A DNA stretch of 64,000 bases, taken from NCBI GenBank assembly GCA_964532595.1, contig CAZHIQ010000002.1, forward strand, positions 227,550 to 291,549, in the 5' to 3' direction. The stretch comes from Chryseosolibacter sp964532595. Lineage in GTDB: Bacteria > Bacteroidota > Bacteroidia > Cytophagales > Cyclobacteriaceae. A model generated the notes under the pieces. The model made no database searches. It worked only from the letters and a program-made list of their open reading frames with translations, and was not told the DNA's origin. Below are positions 43,850-51,202 of this stretch, in pieces; position 1 is the first letter of the stretch; the number at the start of each line of letters is the position of its first letter. Made by a program: the position numbers and the translations under genes.

Positions 43850-44587
43850 ATGAAGATACTGGTTTGCATCACCCACGTTCCGGACACAACTTCCAAAATC
43901 AATTTCAAAGATAACAATACAAGGTTTGACAGCACCGGCGTGCAGTATATCATTGGGCCTTACGATGATTACGCGCTGGCCCGCGCCGTTGAACTCAAAG
44001 AGGCGACCGGGGCATCGCTGACGGTGTTGAATGTTGGCCTGGCGGAAACGGAACCTACGATCCGAAAAGCTTTGGCGATCGGCGCCGATGATGCGATTCG
44101 CGTTAACGCCGATCCTTTGGATTCCTTTTTCGTAGCGCATCAGATCGCCGAAGTTGCACGGGAAGGGAGCTACGACCTCATCCTTATGGGACGCGAGTCC
44201 ATCGACTACAACGGCGGTGTCGTCCACGGCCTGGTCGGGGAAATGCTCGGCATCCCCTCCATTTCTCCCGTGATGAAGCTGGACCTCAATGGAACACAGG
44301 CAACACTAACGCGCGAGATCGAAGGTGGAAAAGAGGTACTCGAAGTCAATCTGCCGTTCGTGGCCGGATGTCAGGAGCCTATCGCCGAGTGGAAAATTCC
44401 CAACATGCGGGGTATCATGTCGGCGCGAACCAAACCGCTAAAAGTCGTCGAACCGAAGCCAGTCGATGGAGGCGTTAAACTGAAACAATACACGCTTCCT
44501 CCGCCTAAGGGAGCAGTGAAGATGATTCCCGCCGATAATGTCGCCGAACTTGTCCGGCTGTTAAAGACGGAGGCGAAGGTATTATAA
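43850..44587 (+). CDS. etfB: Electron transfer flavoprotein, beta subunit
   Basis: Carries AMP and accepts electrons from acyl-CoA dehydrogenases, cytoplasmic heterodimer with EtfA. 245 aa, normal. Seen: MKILVCITHVPDTTSKI, GPYDDYALARAVELKE, LILMGRESIDYNGGVVHGLVGEMLG (AMP site), CQEPIAEWKIPNMRGIMSARTKPL (signature). Followed 21 bases later by etfA. The -7 box is not clear; a TAGATTTTTG stretch upstream is a weak candidate. Confidence 0.97.
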   Translation: MKILVCITHVPDTTSKINFKDNNTRFDSTGVQYIIGPYDDYALARAVELKEATGASLTVLNVGLAETEPTIRKALAIGADDAIRVNADPLDSFFVAHQIAEVAREGSYDLILMGRESIDYNGGVVHGLVGEMLGIPSISPVMKLDLNGTQATLTREIEGGKEVLEVNLPFVAGCQEPIAEWKIPNMRGIMSARTKPLKVVEPKPVDGGVKLKQYTLPPPKGAVKMIPADNVAELVRLLKTEAKVL

Positions 44588-44608
44588 CCTAATCTAAGTT
44601 TGTAAAGC

Positions 44609-45562
44609 ATGGCTGTTCTAGTATTTGTAGAGAGTGCTGAAGGAAAAGTAAAGGCAACTTCAATTGAAGCTGTTTGCTACGCCAAGGCTATGGGGCAACA
44701 GGTGACAGCAATAGCTTTGGGGACATTTGCCGATGGTGAACTTGCTTCCCTCGGAAAATATGGCGCTTCAAAAGTGCTGCATGTGGCTGACTCCCGTCTT
44801 GATCAGGGAAATATTCTCGCCTATGCCCGCGTTCTTGCGCAGGCAATGACCGATGAGCAGGCGGATACTCTCGTGATGGCTGGTTCGTCGCTCGGCACGC
44901 CGGTAGCGGCCAGGGTTGCAGCTAAAGTCGACGCCAGTCTGGCTACCAATGTGGTGAGTGTTCCGGATACTTCGTCGGGCTTTGTTGTACGCAAGAGCAT
45001 CTATACCGGCAAAGCTTTTTCAGATATTGAACTGACTAAACAGAAGAAGGTTATTGCGATCCGAAAGAATGTTGTGGACGTGACCGAATCGGGAGGTGAA
45101 GCAACGGTGACACCCTACGCGGCGACAATTGAAGATCAGGATCTGGCTGTCCGGATCACTTCGTCGGAGAAAGCTTCCGGGGAGATTCTATTGCCGGAAG
45201 CTGATATCGTGGTGTCGGGCGGTCGGGGAATGAAGGGACCGGAAAACTGGCATCTCTTGGAAGATCTGGCTAAAGAGCTTAACGCAGCAACAGGATGCAG
45301 TAAGCCCGTATCCGATATCGGTTGGAGACCGCACCACGAACACGTTGGCCAAACCGGTATCAAAGTAGCGCCGCAACTTTACATAGCCGTCGGCATTTCC
45401 GGTGCCATCCAGCACCTGGCGGGTGTTAACTCATCGAAGTGTATCGTGGTAATCAACAAAGATCCGGAGGCACCATTTTTTAAGGCAGCCGACTACGGAA
45501 TTGTAGGCGACGCTTTTGAAATCCTCCCGAAACTGACTGAAGCCATCAAAGCCGCGAAGTAG
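44609..45562 (+). CDS. etfA: Electron transfer flavoprotein, alpha subunit
   Basis: 317 aa FAD-binding partner of EtfB. Seen: the N-terminal alpha/beta domain (MAVLVFVESAEGKVKATSIEA) and the C-terminal FAD domain: VVSGGRGMKGPENWHLLEDLA, CSKPVSDIGWRPHHEHVGQTG and YIAVGISGAIQHLAGVNSS. All FAD-contact motifs present. It overlaps the start of the next gene by 1 base, tying the bifunctional nuclease gene to this operon. Partner dehydrogenases are elsewhere. Confidence 0.97.
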   Translation: MAVLVFVESAEGKVKATSIEAVCYAKAMGQQVTAIALGTFADGELASLGKYGASKVLHVADSRLDQGNILAYARVLAQAMTDEQADTLVMAGSSLGTPVAARVAAKVDASLATNVVSVPDTSSGFVVRKSIYTGKAFSDIELTKQKKVIAIRKNVVDVTESGGEATVTPYAATIEDQDLAVRITSSEKASGEILLPEADIVVSGGRGMKGPENWHLLEDLAKELNAATGCSKPVSDIGWRPHHEHVGQTGIKVAPQLYIAVGISGAIQHLAGVNSSKCIVVINKDPEAPFFKAADYGIVGDAFEILPKLTEAIKAAK

Positions 45563-46158
45563 TGAAGAAAATCAAACTGGAAATATTAGGCTTGTCTTCC
45601 AGCCAGTCACAGACCGGCTCTTTTGCACTGGTACTGGGCGAAACGGAAGGAAACAGACGGTTGCCGATAATCATCGGAATGTTCGAAGCGCAAGCAATTG
45701 CGATAGAAATTGAGAAGATCATCCCTAACAGGCCGATGACGCACGACCTCTTTAAGTCGTTCGCCAATAATTTTCATTTTACCGTTGAAGAGATCGTCAT
45801 TTCCGATCTGAAGGAGGGGGTGTTCTTCGCGAAGATTGTCTGCTCCGATGGGCTGAAGAAATCGGAAATCGACGCGCGTCCTTCTGATGCCATCGCTATC
45901 GGACTGCGTTTTGATTCGCCGATTTTTACCTATGAGAATATCCTTGCCGAAGCGGGTATTGTGTTGACCGATGAAGCGGAAGAGGAGAAAACCGAGCCGA
46001 AATCCGAGACGAAAGTCAAGGCGAGGCGTGAGGTGAAAAAGGACGACTTCAAGAACTATTCTGTCGAGAAACTCAACGAACTTCTGAAGGAAGCCATCGA
46101 TCGCGAGGATTATGAGCGTGCGGCCAAAATCCGCGATGAGCTGAGCAAGCGTAATTGA
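45562..46158 (+). CDS. Bifunctional nuclease-family (DUF151) protein with UVR motif
   Basis: 198 aa from a GTG that overlaps the etfA stop. Seen: DUF151/BFN domain (about 1-135, with GLSSSQSQTGSFALVLGE, PIIIGMFEAQAIAIEIEK and IDARPSDAIAIGLRF), a charged linker (Glu/Lys-rich, about 138-160), and a C-terminal UvrB/UvrC (UVR) motif LNELLKEAIDREDYERAAKIRDEL. The family is linked to nuclease activity in plants and general use in bacteria is poorly known. Domain order is common in Bacteroidota. Cotranscription with etfAB has no obvious metabolic rationale. Confidence 0.93.
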   Translation: MKKIKLEILGLSSSQSQTGSFALVLGETEGNRRLPIIIGMFEAQAIAIEIEKIIPNRPMTHDLFKSFANNFHFTVEEIVISDLKEGVFFAKIVCSDGLKKSEIDARPSDAIAIGLRFDSPIFTYENILAEAGIVLTDEAEEEKTEPKSETKVKARREVKKDDFKNYSVEKLNELLKEAIDREDYERAAKIRDELSKRN

Positions 46159-46201
46159 CGTTTGCCTACGGGCAGCGCTGTCATATTAAACCAGCCTACC
46201 T

Positions 46202-47512
46202 TTGTTGCGCGCTGTTATCGGTGTTTTGATTTTGCTAGCCGTTGCATGGCTGCTATCGACAAACCGCAAAAGCGTCGATTGGAAGCTGGTGACAGCGGGT
46301 GTTTTGCTGCAGATTCTCATCGCAGTCAGTGTTCTTCGGATACCCTTAATCCGTGAATTTTTTGATGCCGCCGGCGCCGGGGTTGTCCGGTTTCTCAGTT
46401 TCTCCGCTGTTGGTGCGGAGTTTCTTTTCGGGCATCTTGCGCGCAACAGCGACGCCGTCCAGGCAAACCATCGGCTAGGCTTCCTGTTTGCTTTCCAGGC
46501 ATTGCCGACCGTTATCTTTTTCTCATCGGTAACGGCAGCACTATACTACCTCGGTGTTCTCCAGAAGCTGGTCTATGGCTTCGCCTGGATTATGGCGCGA
46601 ACCATGCGCTTGTCAGGTGCTGAGAGTCTTTCGGCGGCAGGGAATATCTTCCTCGGACAAACCGAAGCGCCCTTGCTCGTGCGGCCCTTCATCAAAGACA
46701 TGACGCGCTCTGAATTGCATTGTTTGATGACGGGCGGCATGGCCACAATCGCGGGGAGCGTCATGGGGGCTTATATAAGTTTTCTCGGGGGAACAGATCC
46801 CGAGGCACTTGCCCGCTTTGCTACGCATCTGCTGTGCGCCTCGATGATGAACGCGCCTGCCGCAGTGGTAATGGCAAAAATTTTCCTTCCGGAGATGAAG
46901 CCACATCGTATTAATCGCAATCTGCATGTTCCGCGCGAAGCAGTAGGCGTTAATTTGATCGATGCACTGGCAAAAGGAGCGGCTGACGGGCTCCGGCTTG
47001 CATTGAACATCGGCGCAATGCTCCTCGCTTTTATCGCCGGTATTGCGGCTATCAACTGGTTGTTGGTCGAGGGTCTTGGCAGTTGGACCGGTCTCAACGA
47101 CTGGGTATATCGCTCAACAGGAGGGGCTTTCTCGGGCTTTTCACTCGAATATCTTTTCGGACAGGCCCTACGTTGGTTCGCACTGGTGATGGGCGTCGAC
47201 TGGAATGAGTCACTCGCCGTTGGCAGTCTGCTCGGACAAAAGATCGTGATCAACGAATTCCTCGCCTATAGCAGCCTGTCGGAAATGAAGGAAGTCGGAA
47301 CGCTCTCATCACGCTCTATCCTAATATCTACGTACGCACTGTGTGGATTCGCCAATTTTAGCTCTATAGCCATTCAGGTAGGTGGAATTGGAGCAATGGC
47401 GCCATCGCGGCAAAGTGATCTTTCACAGCTGGGCCTACGCGCTTTGGTTGCAGCCTCCCTTGCGACAATGATGTCGGCGACGATCGCGGGCGGACTTGTT
47501 GATTTGTCTTGA
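46202..47512 (+). CDS. Concentrative nucleoside transporter (CNT/NupC family)
   Basis: 436 aa polytopic inner-membrane protein driving nucleoside uptake by ion gradient. Seen: several hydrophobic helices, the NupC signature GQTEAPLLVRPFI, SGAESLSAAGNIFLGQ, and the C-terminal GQKIVINEFLAYSSL with ALCGFANFSSIAIQVGGIGAMAP. The N-terminal start is uncertain: TTG codons at 46202/46205 are the only early options in this frame, and they overlap a TACCTTTG promoter-like box (46197-46204), so a leaderless transcript or a later start is possible. Follows the nuclease gene after 43 bases. Confidence 0.88.
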   Translation: MLRAVIGVLILLAVAWLLSTNRKSVDWKLVTAGVLLQILIAVSVLRIPLIREFFDAAGAGVVRFLSFSAVGAEFLFGHLARNSDAVQANHRLGFLFAFQALPTVIFFSSVTAALYYLGVLQKLVYGFAWIMARTMRLSGAESLSAAGNIFLGQTEAPLLVRPFIKDMTRSELHCLMTGGMATIAGSVMGAYISFLGGTDPEALARFATHLLCASMMNAPAAVVMAKIFLPEMKPHRINRNLHVPREAVGVNLIDALAKGAADGLRLALNIGAMLLAFIAGIAAINWLLVEGLGSWTGLNDWVYRSTGGAFSGFSLEYLFGQALRWFALVMGVDWNESLAVGSLLGQKIVINEFLAYSSLSEMKEVGTLSSRSILISTYALCGFANFSSIAIQVGGIGAMAPSRQSDLSQLGLRALVAASLATMMSATIAGGLVDLS

Positions 47513-47552
47513 ACGCGGGCTTTTGCCCGCAATTGGGTAAATTGAAAACGTT

Positions 47553-48752
47553 ATGAAAAAATACCTGTTGTTTGTGACAGCGCTTATTATCGCGTGGCCT
47601 ACGATGGCACAACGCGACGTCCAGCGCGATTTTCAACGAAAGCTGATAGACGCATCCGATGAATCGGTGATCGAACTCCCTGCCGGAACCTGGTTCTTCG
47701 ACGGAACGTTGTGGCTCGATGGTAAGAGTCGGGTTACCATCCGCGGTGCCGGCGAGGACAAGACCATCCTCGACTTCGGTCAACAGGTTTCAGGAGGTGA
47801 GGGATTGAAGATTACTGACGCGCGCAACATCGTCATCGAAAATTTGACTGTACAGAATACCAAAGGCGATGCGATCAAAGCGCAGATGGTCGATGGCCTT
47901 GTATTGCGCCACGTCTCTACAATATGGACCCGGGGACCGCACAAGACGAATGGTGGCTACGGCCTTTATCCTGTTCAGTGTAAAAATGTCCTGATCGAGC
48001 ACTGTACGGCATCAGGAGCGAGTGATGCGGGAATTTATGTGGGGCAGTCGCGTCACATCATAGTGAGAAATAACAAGGCATTCAGGAACGTCGCCGGTAT
48101 CGAGATTGAAAACTCCCTTTATGCCGATGTGTATGATAACGATGTATACGACAACACAGGGGGTGTGTTGGTCTTCGATCTTCCTGACCTGACGGAGAAG
48201 CGCGGCGGTTTTGTCAGAGTGTTCAATAATACCATACGGGAAAACAATCACAAAAACTTTGCTCCGCCGGGCAACATTGTTGGTCAGGTGCCGCCAGGAA
48301 CGGGAGTGATGATCCTGGCCGCGAAGAATGTCGAGGTTTTTGATAACCGCATAGTAGGTAATATCACCGCTGGGGCAGCCATCATCAGTTATCACATGAC
48401 GGAAAATCCGGTGCGCGACACTTCATACCACGCTTATCCAGGCGATATTCTCATCGCGAATAATCACTTTGAGCGTCCCCGCGTACGGGCAACGGGTAAA
48501 GGACGTATGGGTAAGATGTATCGATTCAAACTTCGCTTCGGGCGCGATGTTCCTCACATTGTTTACGATGGCATTGAAGATCCTCACAATCGTGATAGGC
48601 GCAATATCTGTATTGTAGAAAATACCAACGCGACGTTTGCAGATATTGATGCCGAGAACGGCTTCAAGAATATTTCACGCGACCTCAAACCCCATGACTG
48701 TGCGCTCGAGCGGCTGGCACCTGCATCGGTAAGCAGTGTGGTGCAACCATGA
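47553..48752 (+). CDS. Secreted parallel beta-helix protein
   Basis: 399 aa. Signal peptide with cleavage after PTMAQ (about 19). Then right-handed parallel beta-helix rungs (NIVIENLTVQNTKGDAI, NVLIEHCTASGASDAGIYVGQS, HIIVRNNKAFRNVAGIEIEN, VEVFDNRIVGNITAGAAI), typical of the TIGR03805-type family. A perfect GCGGGC-TTTT-GCCCGC hairpin (47515-47530) precedes the gene. Immediately followed by a dihaem cytochrome-like gene (3 bases); this pair recurs in bacteria, suggesting a joint surface or periplasmic redox/carbohydrate role. Catalytic residues cannot be assigned. Confidence 0.88.
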   Translation: MKKYLLFVTALIIAWPTMAQRDVQRDFQRKLIDASDESVIELPAGTWFFDGTLWLDGKSRVTIRGAGEDKTILDFGQQVSGGEGLKITDARNIVIENLTVQNTKGDAIKAQMVDGLVLRHVSTIWTRGPHKTNGGYGLYPVQCKNVLIEHCTASGASDAGIYVGQSRHIIVRNNKAFRNVAGIEIENSLYADVYDNDVYDNTGGVLVFDLPDLTEKRGGFVRVFNNTIRENNHKNFAPPGNIVGQVPPGTGVMILAAKNVEVFDNRIVGNITAGAAIISYHMTENPVRDTSYHAYPGDILIANNHFERPRVRATGKGRMGKMYRFKLRFGRDVPHIVYDGIEDPHNRDRRNICIVENTNATFADIDAENGFKNISRDLKPHDCALERLAPASVSSVVQP

Positions 48753-48755
48753 TTT

Positions 48756-49799
48756 ATGATGATTATTTTCCTCCTATATTGGCTATTCGTTGCCTGGGAC
48801 GCCGATAAGACGACAGTGCTTCCGCATGAGAAACTTTCCCGGTATGGTTTCTTCGAAGGAAGGTTGAGCAATCTCGATCCCGCAGAAGGGGTCATTCCCT
48901 ACGATGTAAATACTCCACTTTTTAGCAACTACACCGAAAAGCTTCGGTTTGTCGTTTTGCCGACGGGTACCTCCATGCACTATCAGGACTCGAGTGTGTT
49001 TTCCTTCCCGGTGGGAACGATCCTGATTAAGAATTTTTTCTATTTCACTGATTTCCGCAAGCCGGAAAAAGGTAGAATGCTGCTCGAAACCCGTTTACTG
49101 ATAAAGTCGGAGCAGGGATGGGAGGCTTTCCCCTATACGTGGGAGGAAGATCAGTCAGACGCCTATTACGATCCCGCGGGCGATCGGCGAACGGTCAGAT
49201 ATATCAATGCCTCAGGGAAAAGAGTGCAAACATCGTATCAAATTCCCAACAAGAATCAGTGCAAGGGATGTCATTGGCACGGCAACGCGCTTGTGCCGAT
49301 CGGGCCGTCAGCCCGTCAGTTGAATAGGGATGGTGTACTGGGAGACGAGCGGGGAAATCAGATGTTGCTTTGGCAATCGGCCGGCATTCTGGAGGGTCTT
49401 CCGGCCATGCACAACGTACCGCAGGGAGTAGTGTGGGATGATCCATTGACGGCGAATCTGGACGCACGGGCACGGGCTTATCTCGATGCCAATTGTGGTC
49501 ATTGTCACAGTCCGAACGGCCCGGCAAGTACTTCCGGGCTCTTTCTGAATATCCACGAAAGCGACCCCCTACGTCTGGGGGTTTACAAGACACCTGTTGC
49601 CGCGGGCCGTGGAGCAGGTAACTTGCGTTTTGGAATCGTCCCCGGCAGCCCGGAAAAATCTATTCTTCTGTTTCGGATGAAAACCAATGATGCGGCGATC
49701 GCTATGCCGGAAATCGGCCGTGAACAGGTACATGCCGAAGGCGTTGCGCTTATTGAAGAGTGGATTAGAAGTGCTACCTTTGGTCAATCACAAAAATGA
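48756..49799 (+). CDS. Dihaem c-type cytochrome, SO2930-like
   Basis: 347 aa. Seen: a short hydrophobic N-terminus serving as signal anchor, then two haem motifs, CKGCH (about residue 169) and CGHCH (about residue 248), in the second half; no CXXCH elsewhere. Known relatives belong to the TIGR03806 type paired with the beta-helix partner. It is 3 bases after the beta-helix gene and overlaps trmH by 4 bases, so the three genes likely form one unit. Function: periplasmic electron transfer or oxidation partner, inferred. Confidence 0.88.
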   Translation: MMIIFLLYWLFVAWDADKTTVLPHEKLSRYGFFEGRLSNLDPAEGVIPYDVNTPLFSNYTEKLRFVVLPTGTSMHYQDSSVFSFPVGTILIKNFFYFTDFRKPEKGRMLLETRLLIKSEQGWEAFPYTWEEDQSDAYYDPAGDRRTVRYINASGKRVQTSYQIPNKNQCKGCHWHGNALVPIGPSARQLNRDGVLGDERGNQMLLWQSAGILEGLPAMHNVPQGVVWDDPLTANLDARARAYLDANCGHCHSPNGPASTSGLFLNIHESDPLRLGVYKTPVAAGRGAGNLRFGIVPGSPEKSILLFRMKTNDAAIAMPEIGREQVHAEGVALIEEWIRSATFGQSQK

Positions 49800-50479
49800 A
49801 TTCTGTTGAGCTAAAGCTTCTGACGCATTTATCGCAATTCGTATCCGATCACAAGAAGGAATTTATTGAAAAAGTCCTCGCACAACGTACACGATATGTG
49901 ACGGTTGTACTAGAGAACATCTACCAATCTCAAAATGCCAGCGCCGTTATACGTACCTGTGAGTGTATGGGCGTTCAGGATGTTCACGTGGTCGAAGATA
50001 CCGCACGCTACGAATTAAATCTCCGCGTGCTCAGAGGCTCAAATAAATGGATGACGATCTCCCGTTACAAGGATCGATCTGTCAAGAATACGGCTGTCTG
50101 TTTCGATCAGCTTCGCGAACGGGGATACCGCATTTGTGTGGCCGACCCCGCGGAAGACGGTGTCGACATCCATGATCTGGATGTTTCAAGCGGCAAGATC
50201 GCGCTGGTTTTCGGCAACGAGTTGCGGGGACCCTCCGATTTCTGCTTGTCGGAGGCCGATTTAAAAGTCCGGATCCCCATGTATGGGTTTACGGAAAGCC
50301 TCAATGTGTCTGTGAGTGCAGCTATCTGCCTGGATACCGTCATGAGCAGGCTGCGAACGTCCGATCTTCCTATTGCGCTTTCGGAAGAGGAAAAGAACGA
50401 CCTGCGCCTCAAGTGGTACCGAAAGATCGTACGCCGCTCGGAAGTACATGAACGGGAGTTTCTGAAGACAATTGAGTAA
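49796..50479 (+). CDS. trmH: TrmH-family tRNA/rRNA 2'-O-methyltransferase
   Basis: 227 aa SPOUT enzyme. Seen motifs: QNASAVIRTCECMGVQDVHVVED (motif 1 region), VFGNELRGPSDFCLSEAD (motif 2) and PMYGFTESLNVSVSAAICL (motif 3, trefoil knot). N-terminal residues match tRNA Gm18 methyltransferase TrmH, the likely activity. Overlaps the cytochrome stop by 4 bases. S-adenosylmethionine donates the methyl group; cytoplasmic. Confidence 0.92.
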   Translation: MNSVELKLLTHLSQFVSDHKKEFIEKVLAQRTRYVTVVLENIYQSQNASAVIRTCECMGVQDVHVVEDTARYELNLRVLRGSNKWMTISRYKDRSVKNTAVCFDQLRERGYRICVADPAEDGVDIHDLDVSSGKIALVFGNELRGPSDFCLSEADLKVRIPMYGFTESLNVSVSAAICLDTVMSRLRTSDLPIALSEEEKNDLRLKWYRKIVRRSEVHEREFLKTIE

Positions 50480-50503
50480 TTTAGCGACTGGCAGGTGAAT
50501 CTT

Positions 50504-51148
50504 ATGCGTTGGCTGAAGCGAATAATCCTGGGGCTTGTTATGACGGCCGTCCTCCTGGTAGCGGGTTGCAACCTTTGGATTATTGGTAGTACGCGCAGTG
50601 ACGTTTATTCAGATGTGACGCAGCTGCCGACCAACCGCATCGCACTCGTTCTCGGTACGAGCCATCGTACCAGTAAGGGAGGGCCCAACCCTTTTTTCCA
50701 CAAGCGCATAGAAATGGCCGCCAGACTTTATCACGAACGTAAGGTCGCTCATTTTATTCTTAGCGGCGACAACAGTACCCGTTACTATAACGAACCGCTG
50801 GAGATGAAAAAAGCGCTCGAAAAGCGCGGAGTCCCGAGTTCGGTAATTACACTTGACTATGCGGGACTGCGTACATTGGATTCGGTGGTCCGAAGCAAAA
50901 AAATATTCGGCCAAAACAGGATTACAATCATAACACAACCCTTTCACAGCTATCGGGCATTATTCATCAGTCATTATTACGATATTGACGCCGTCGCAAT
51001 GGTTGCGGATGAACCTGCACTCGACGAGTCCCTGCGCGTTCGAATGCGGGAGTACTTGGCGAGAACCATGGCGGTTCTTGACCTCTATGTGTTTAAAACG
51101 GGCCCGCGGTTCCTTGGCGAAAAAGAAGAAATTAATGTTGCCTCCTGA
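50504..51148 (+). CDS. SanA/YdcF/ElyC-family membrane protein
   Basis: 214 aa from ATG 50504, preceded by an AGGTGA ribosome-binding site (50493-50498); an in-frame GTG at 50495 overlaps that site. Seen: one N-terminal membrane helix (about 6-26, ending in VAGCN), then the DUF218 domain with IALVLGTSHRT, GGPNPFFHKRIEMAARL, FILSGDNST and QPFHSYRALFIS. Family members are linked to envelope integrity and vancomycin sensitivity in E. coli (SanA); role here unknown. Confidence 0.9.
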   Translation: MRWLKRIILGLVMTAVLLVAGCNLWIIGSTRSDVYSDVTQLPTNRIALVLGTSHRTSKGGPNPFFHKRIEMAARLYHERKVAHFILSGDNSTRYYNEPLEMKKALEKRGVPSSVITLDYAGLRTLDSVVRSKKIFGQNRITIITQPFHSYRALFISHYYDIDAVAMVADEPALDESLRVRMREYLARTMAVLDLYVFKTGPRFLGEKEEINVAS

Positions 51149-51202
51149 TGTAACCATGAGAGCCCGGTAACTGTTAAAGACATAGCGAAAATATTTTTTT
51201 TT

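Noticed and set aside
47515..47530. GCGGGC-TTTT-GCCCGC hairpin as a terminator
   Set aside because: Stem is perfect but no T tract follows; kept only as a note at the beta-helix gene.
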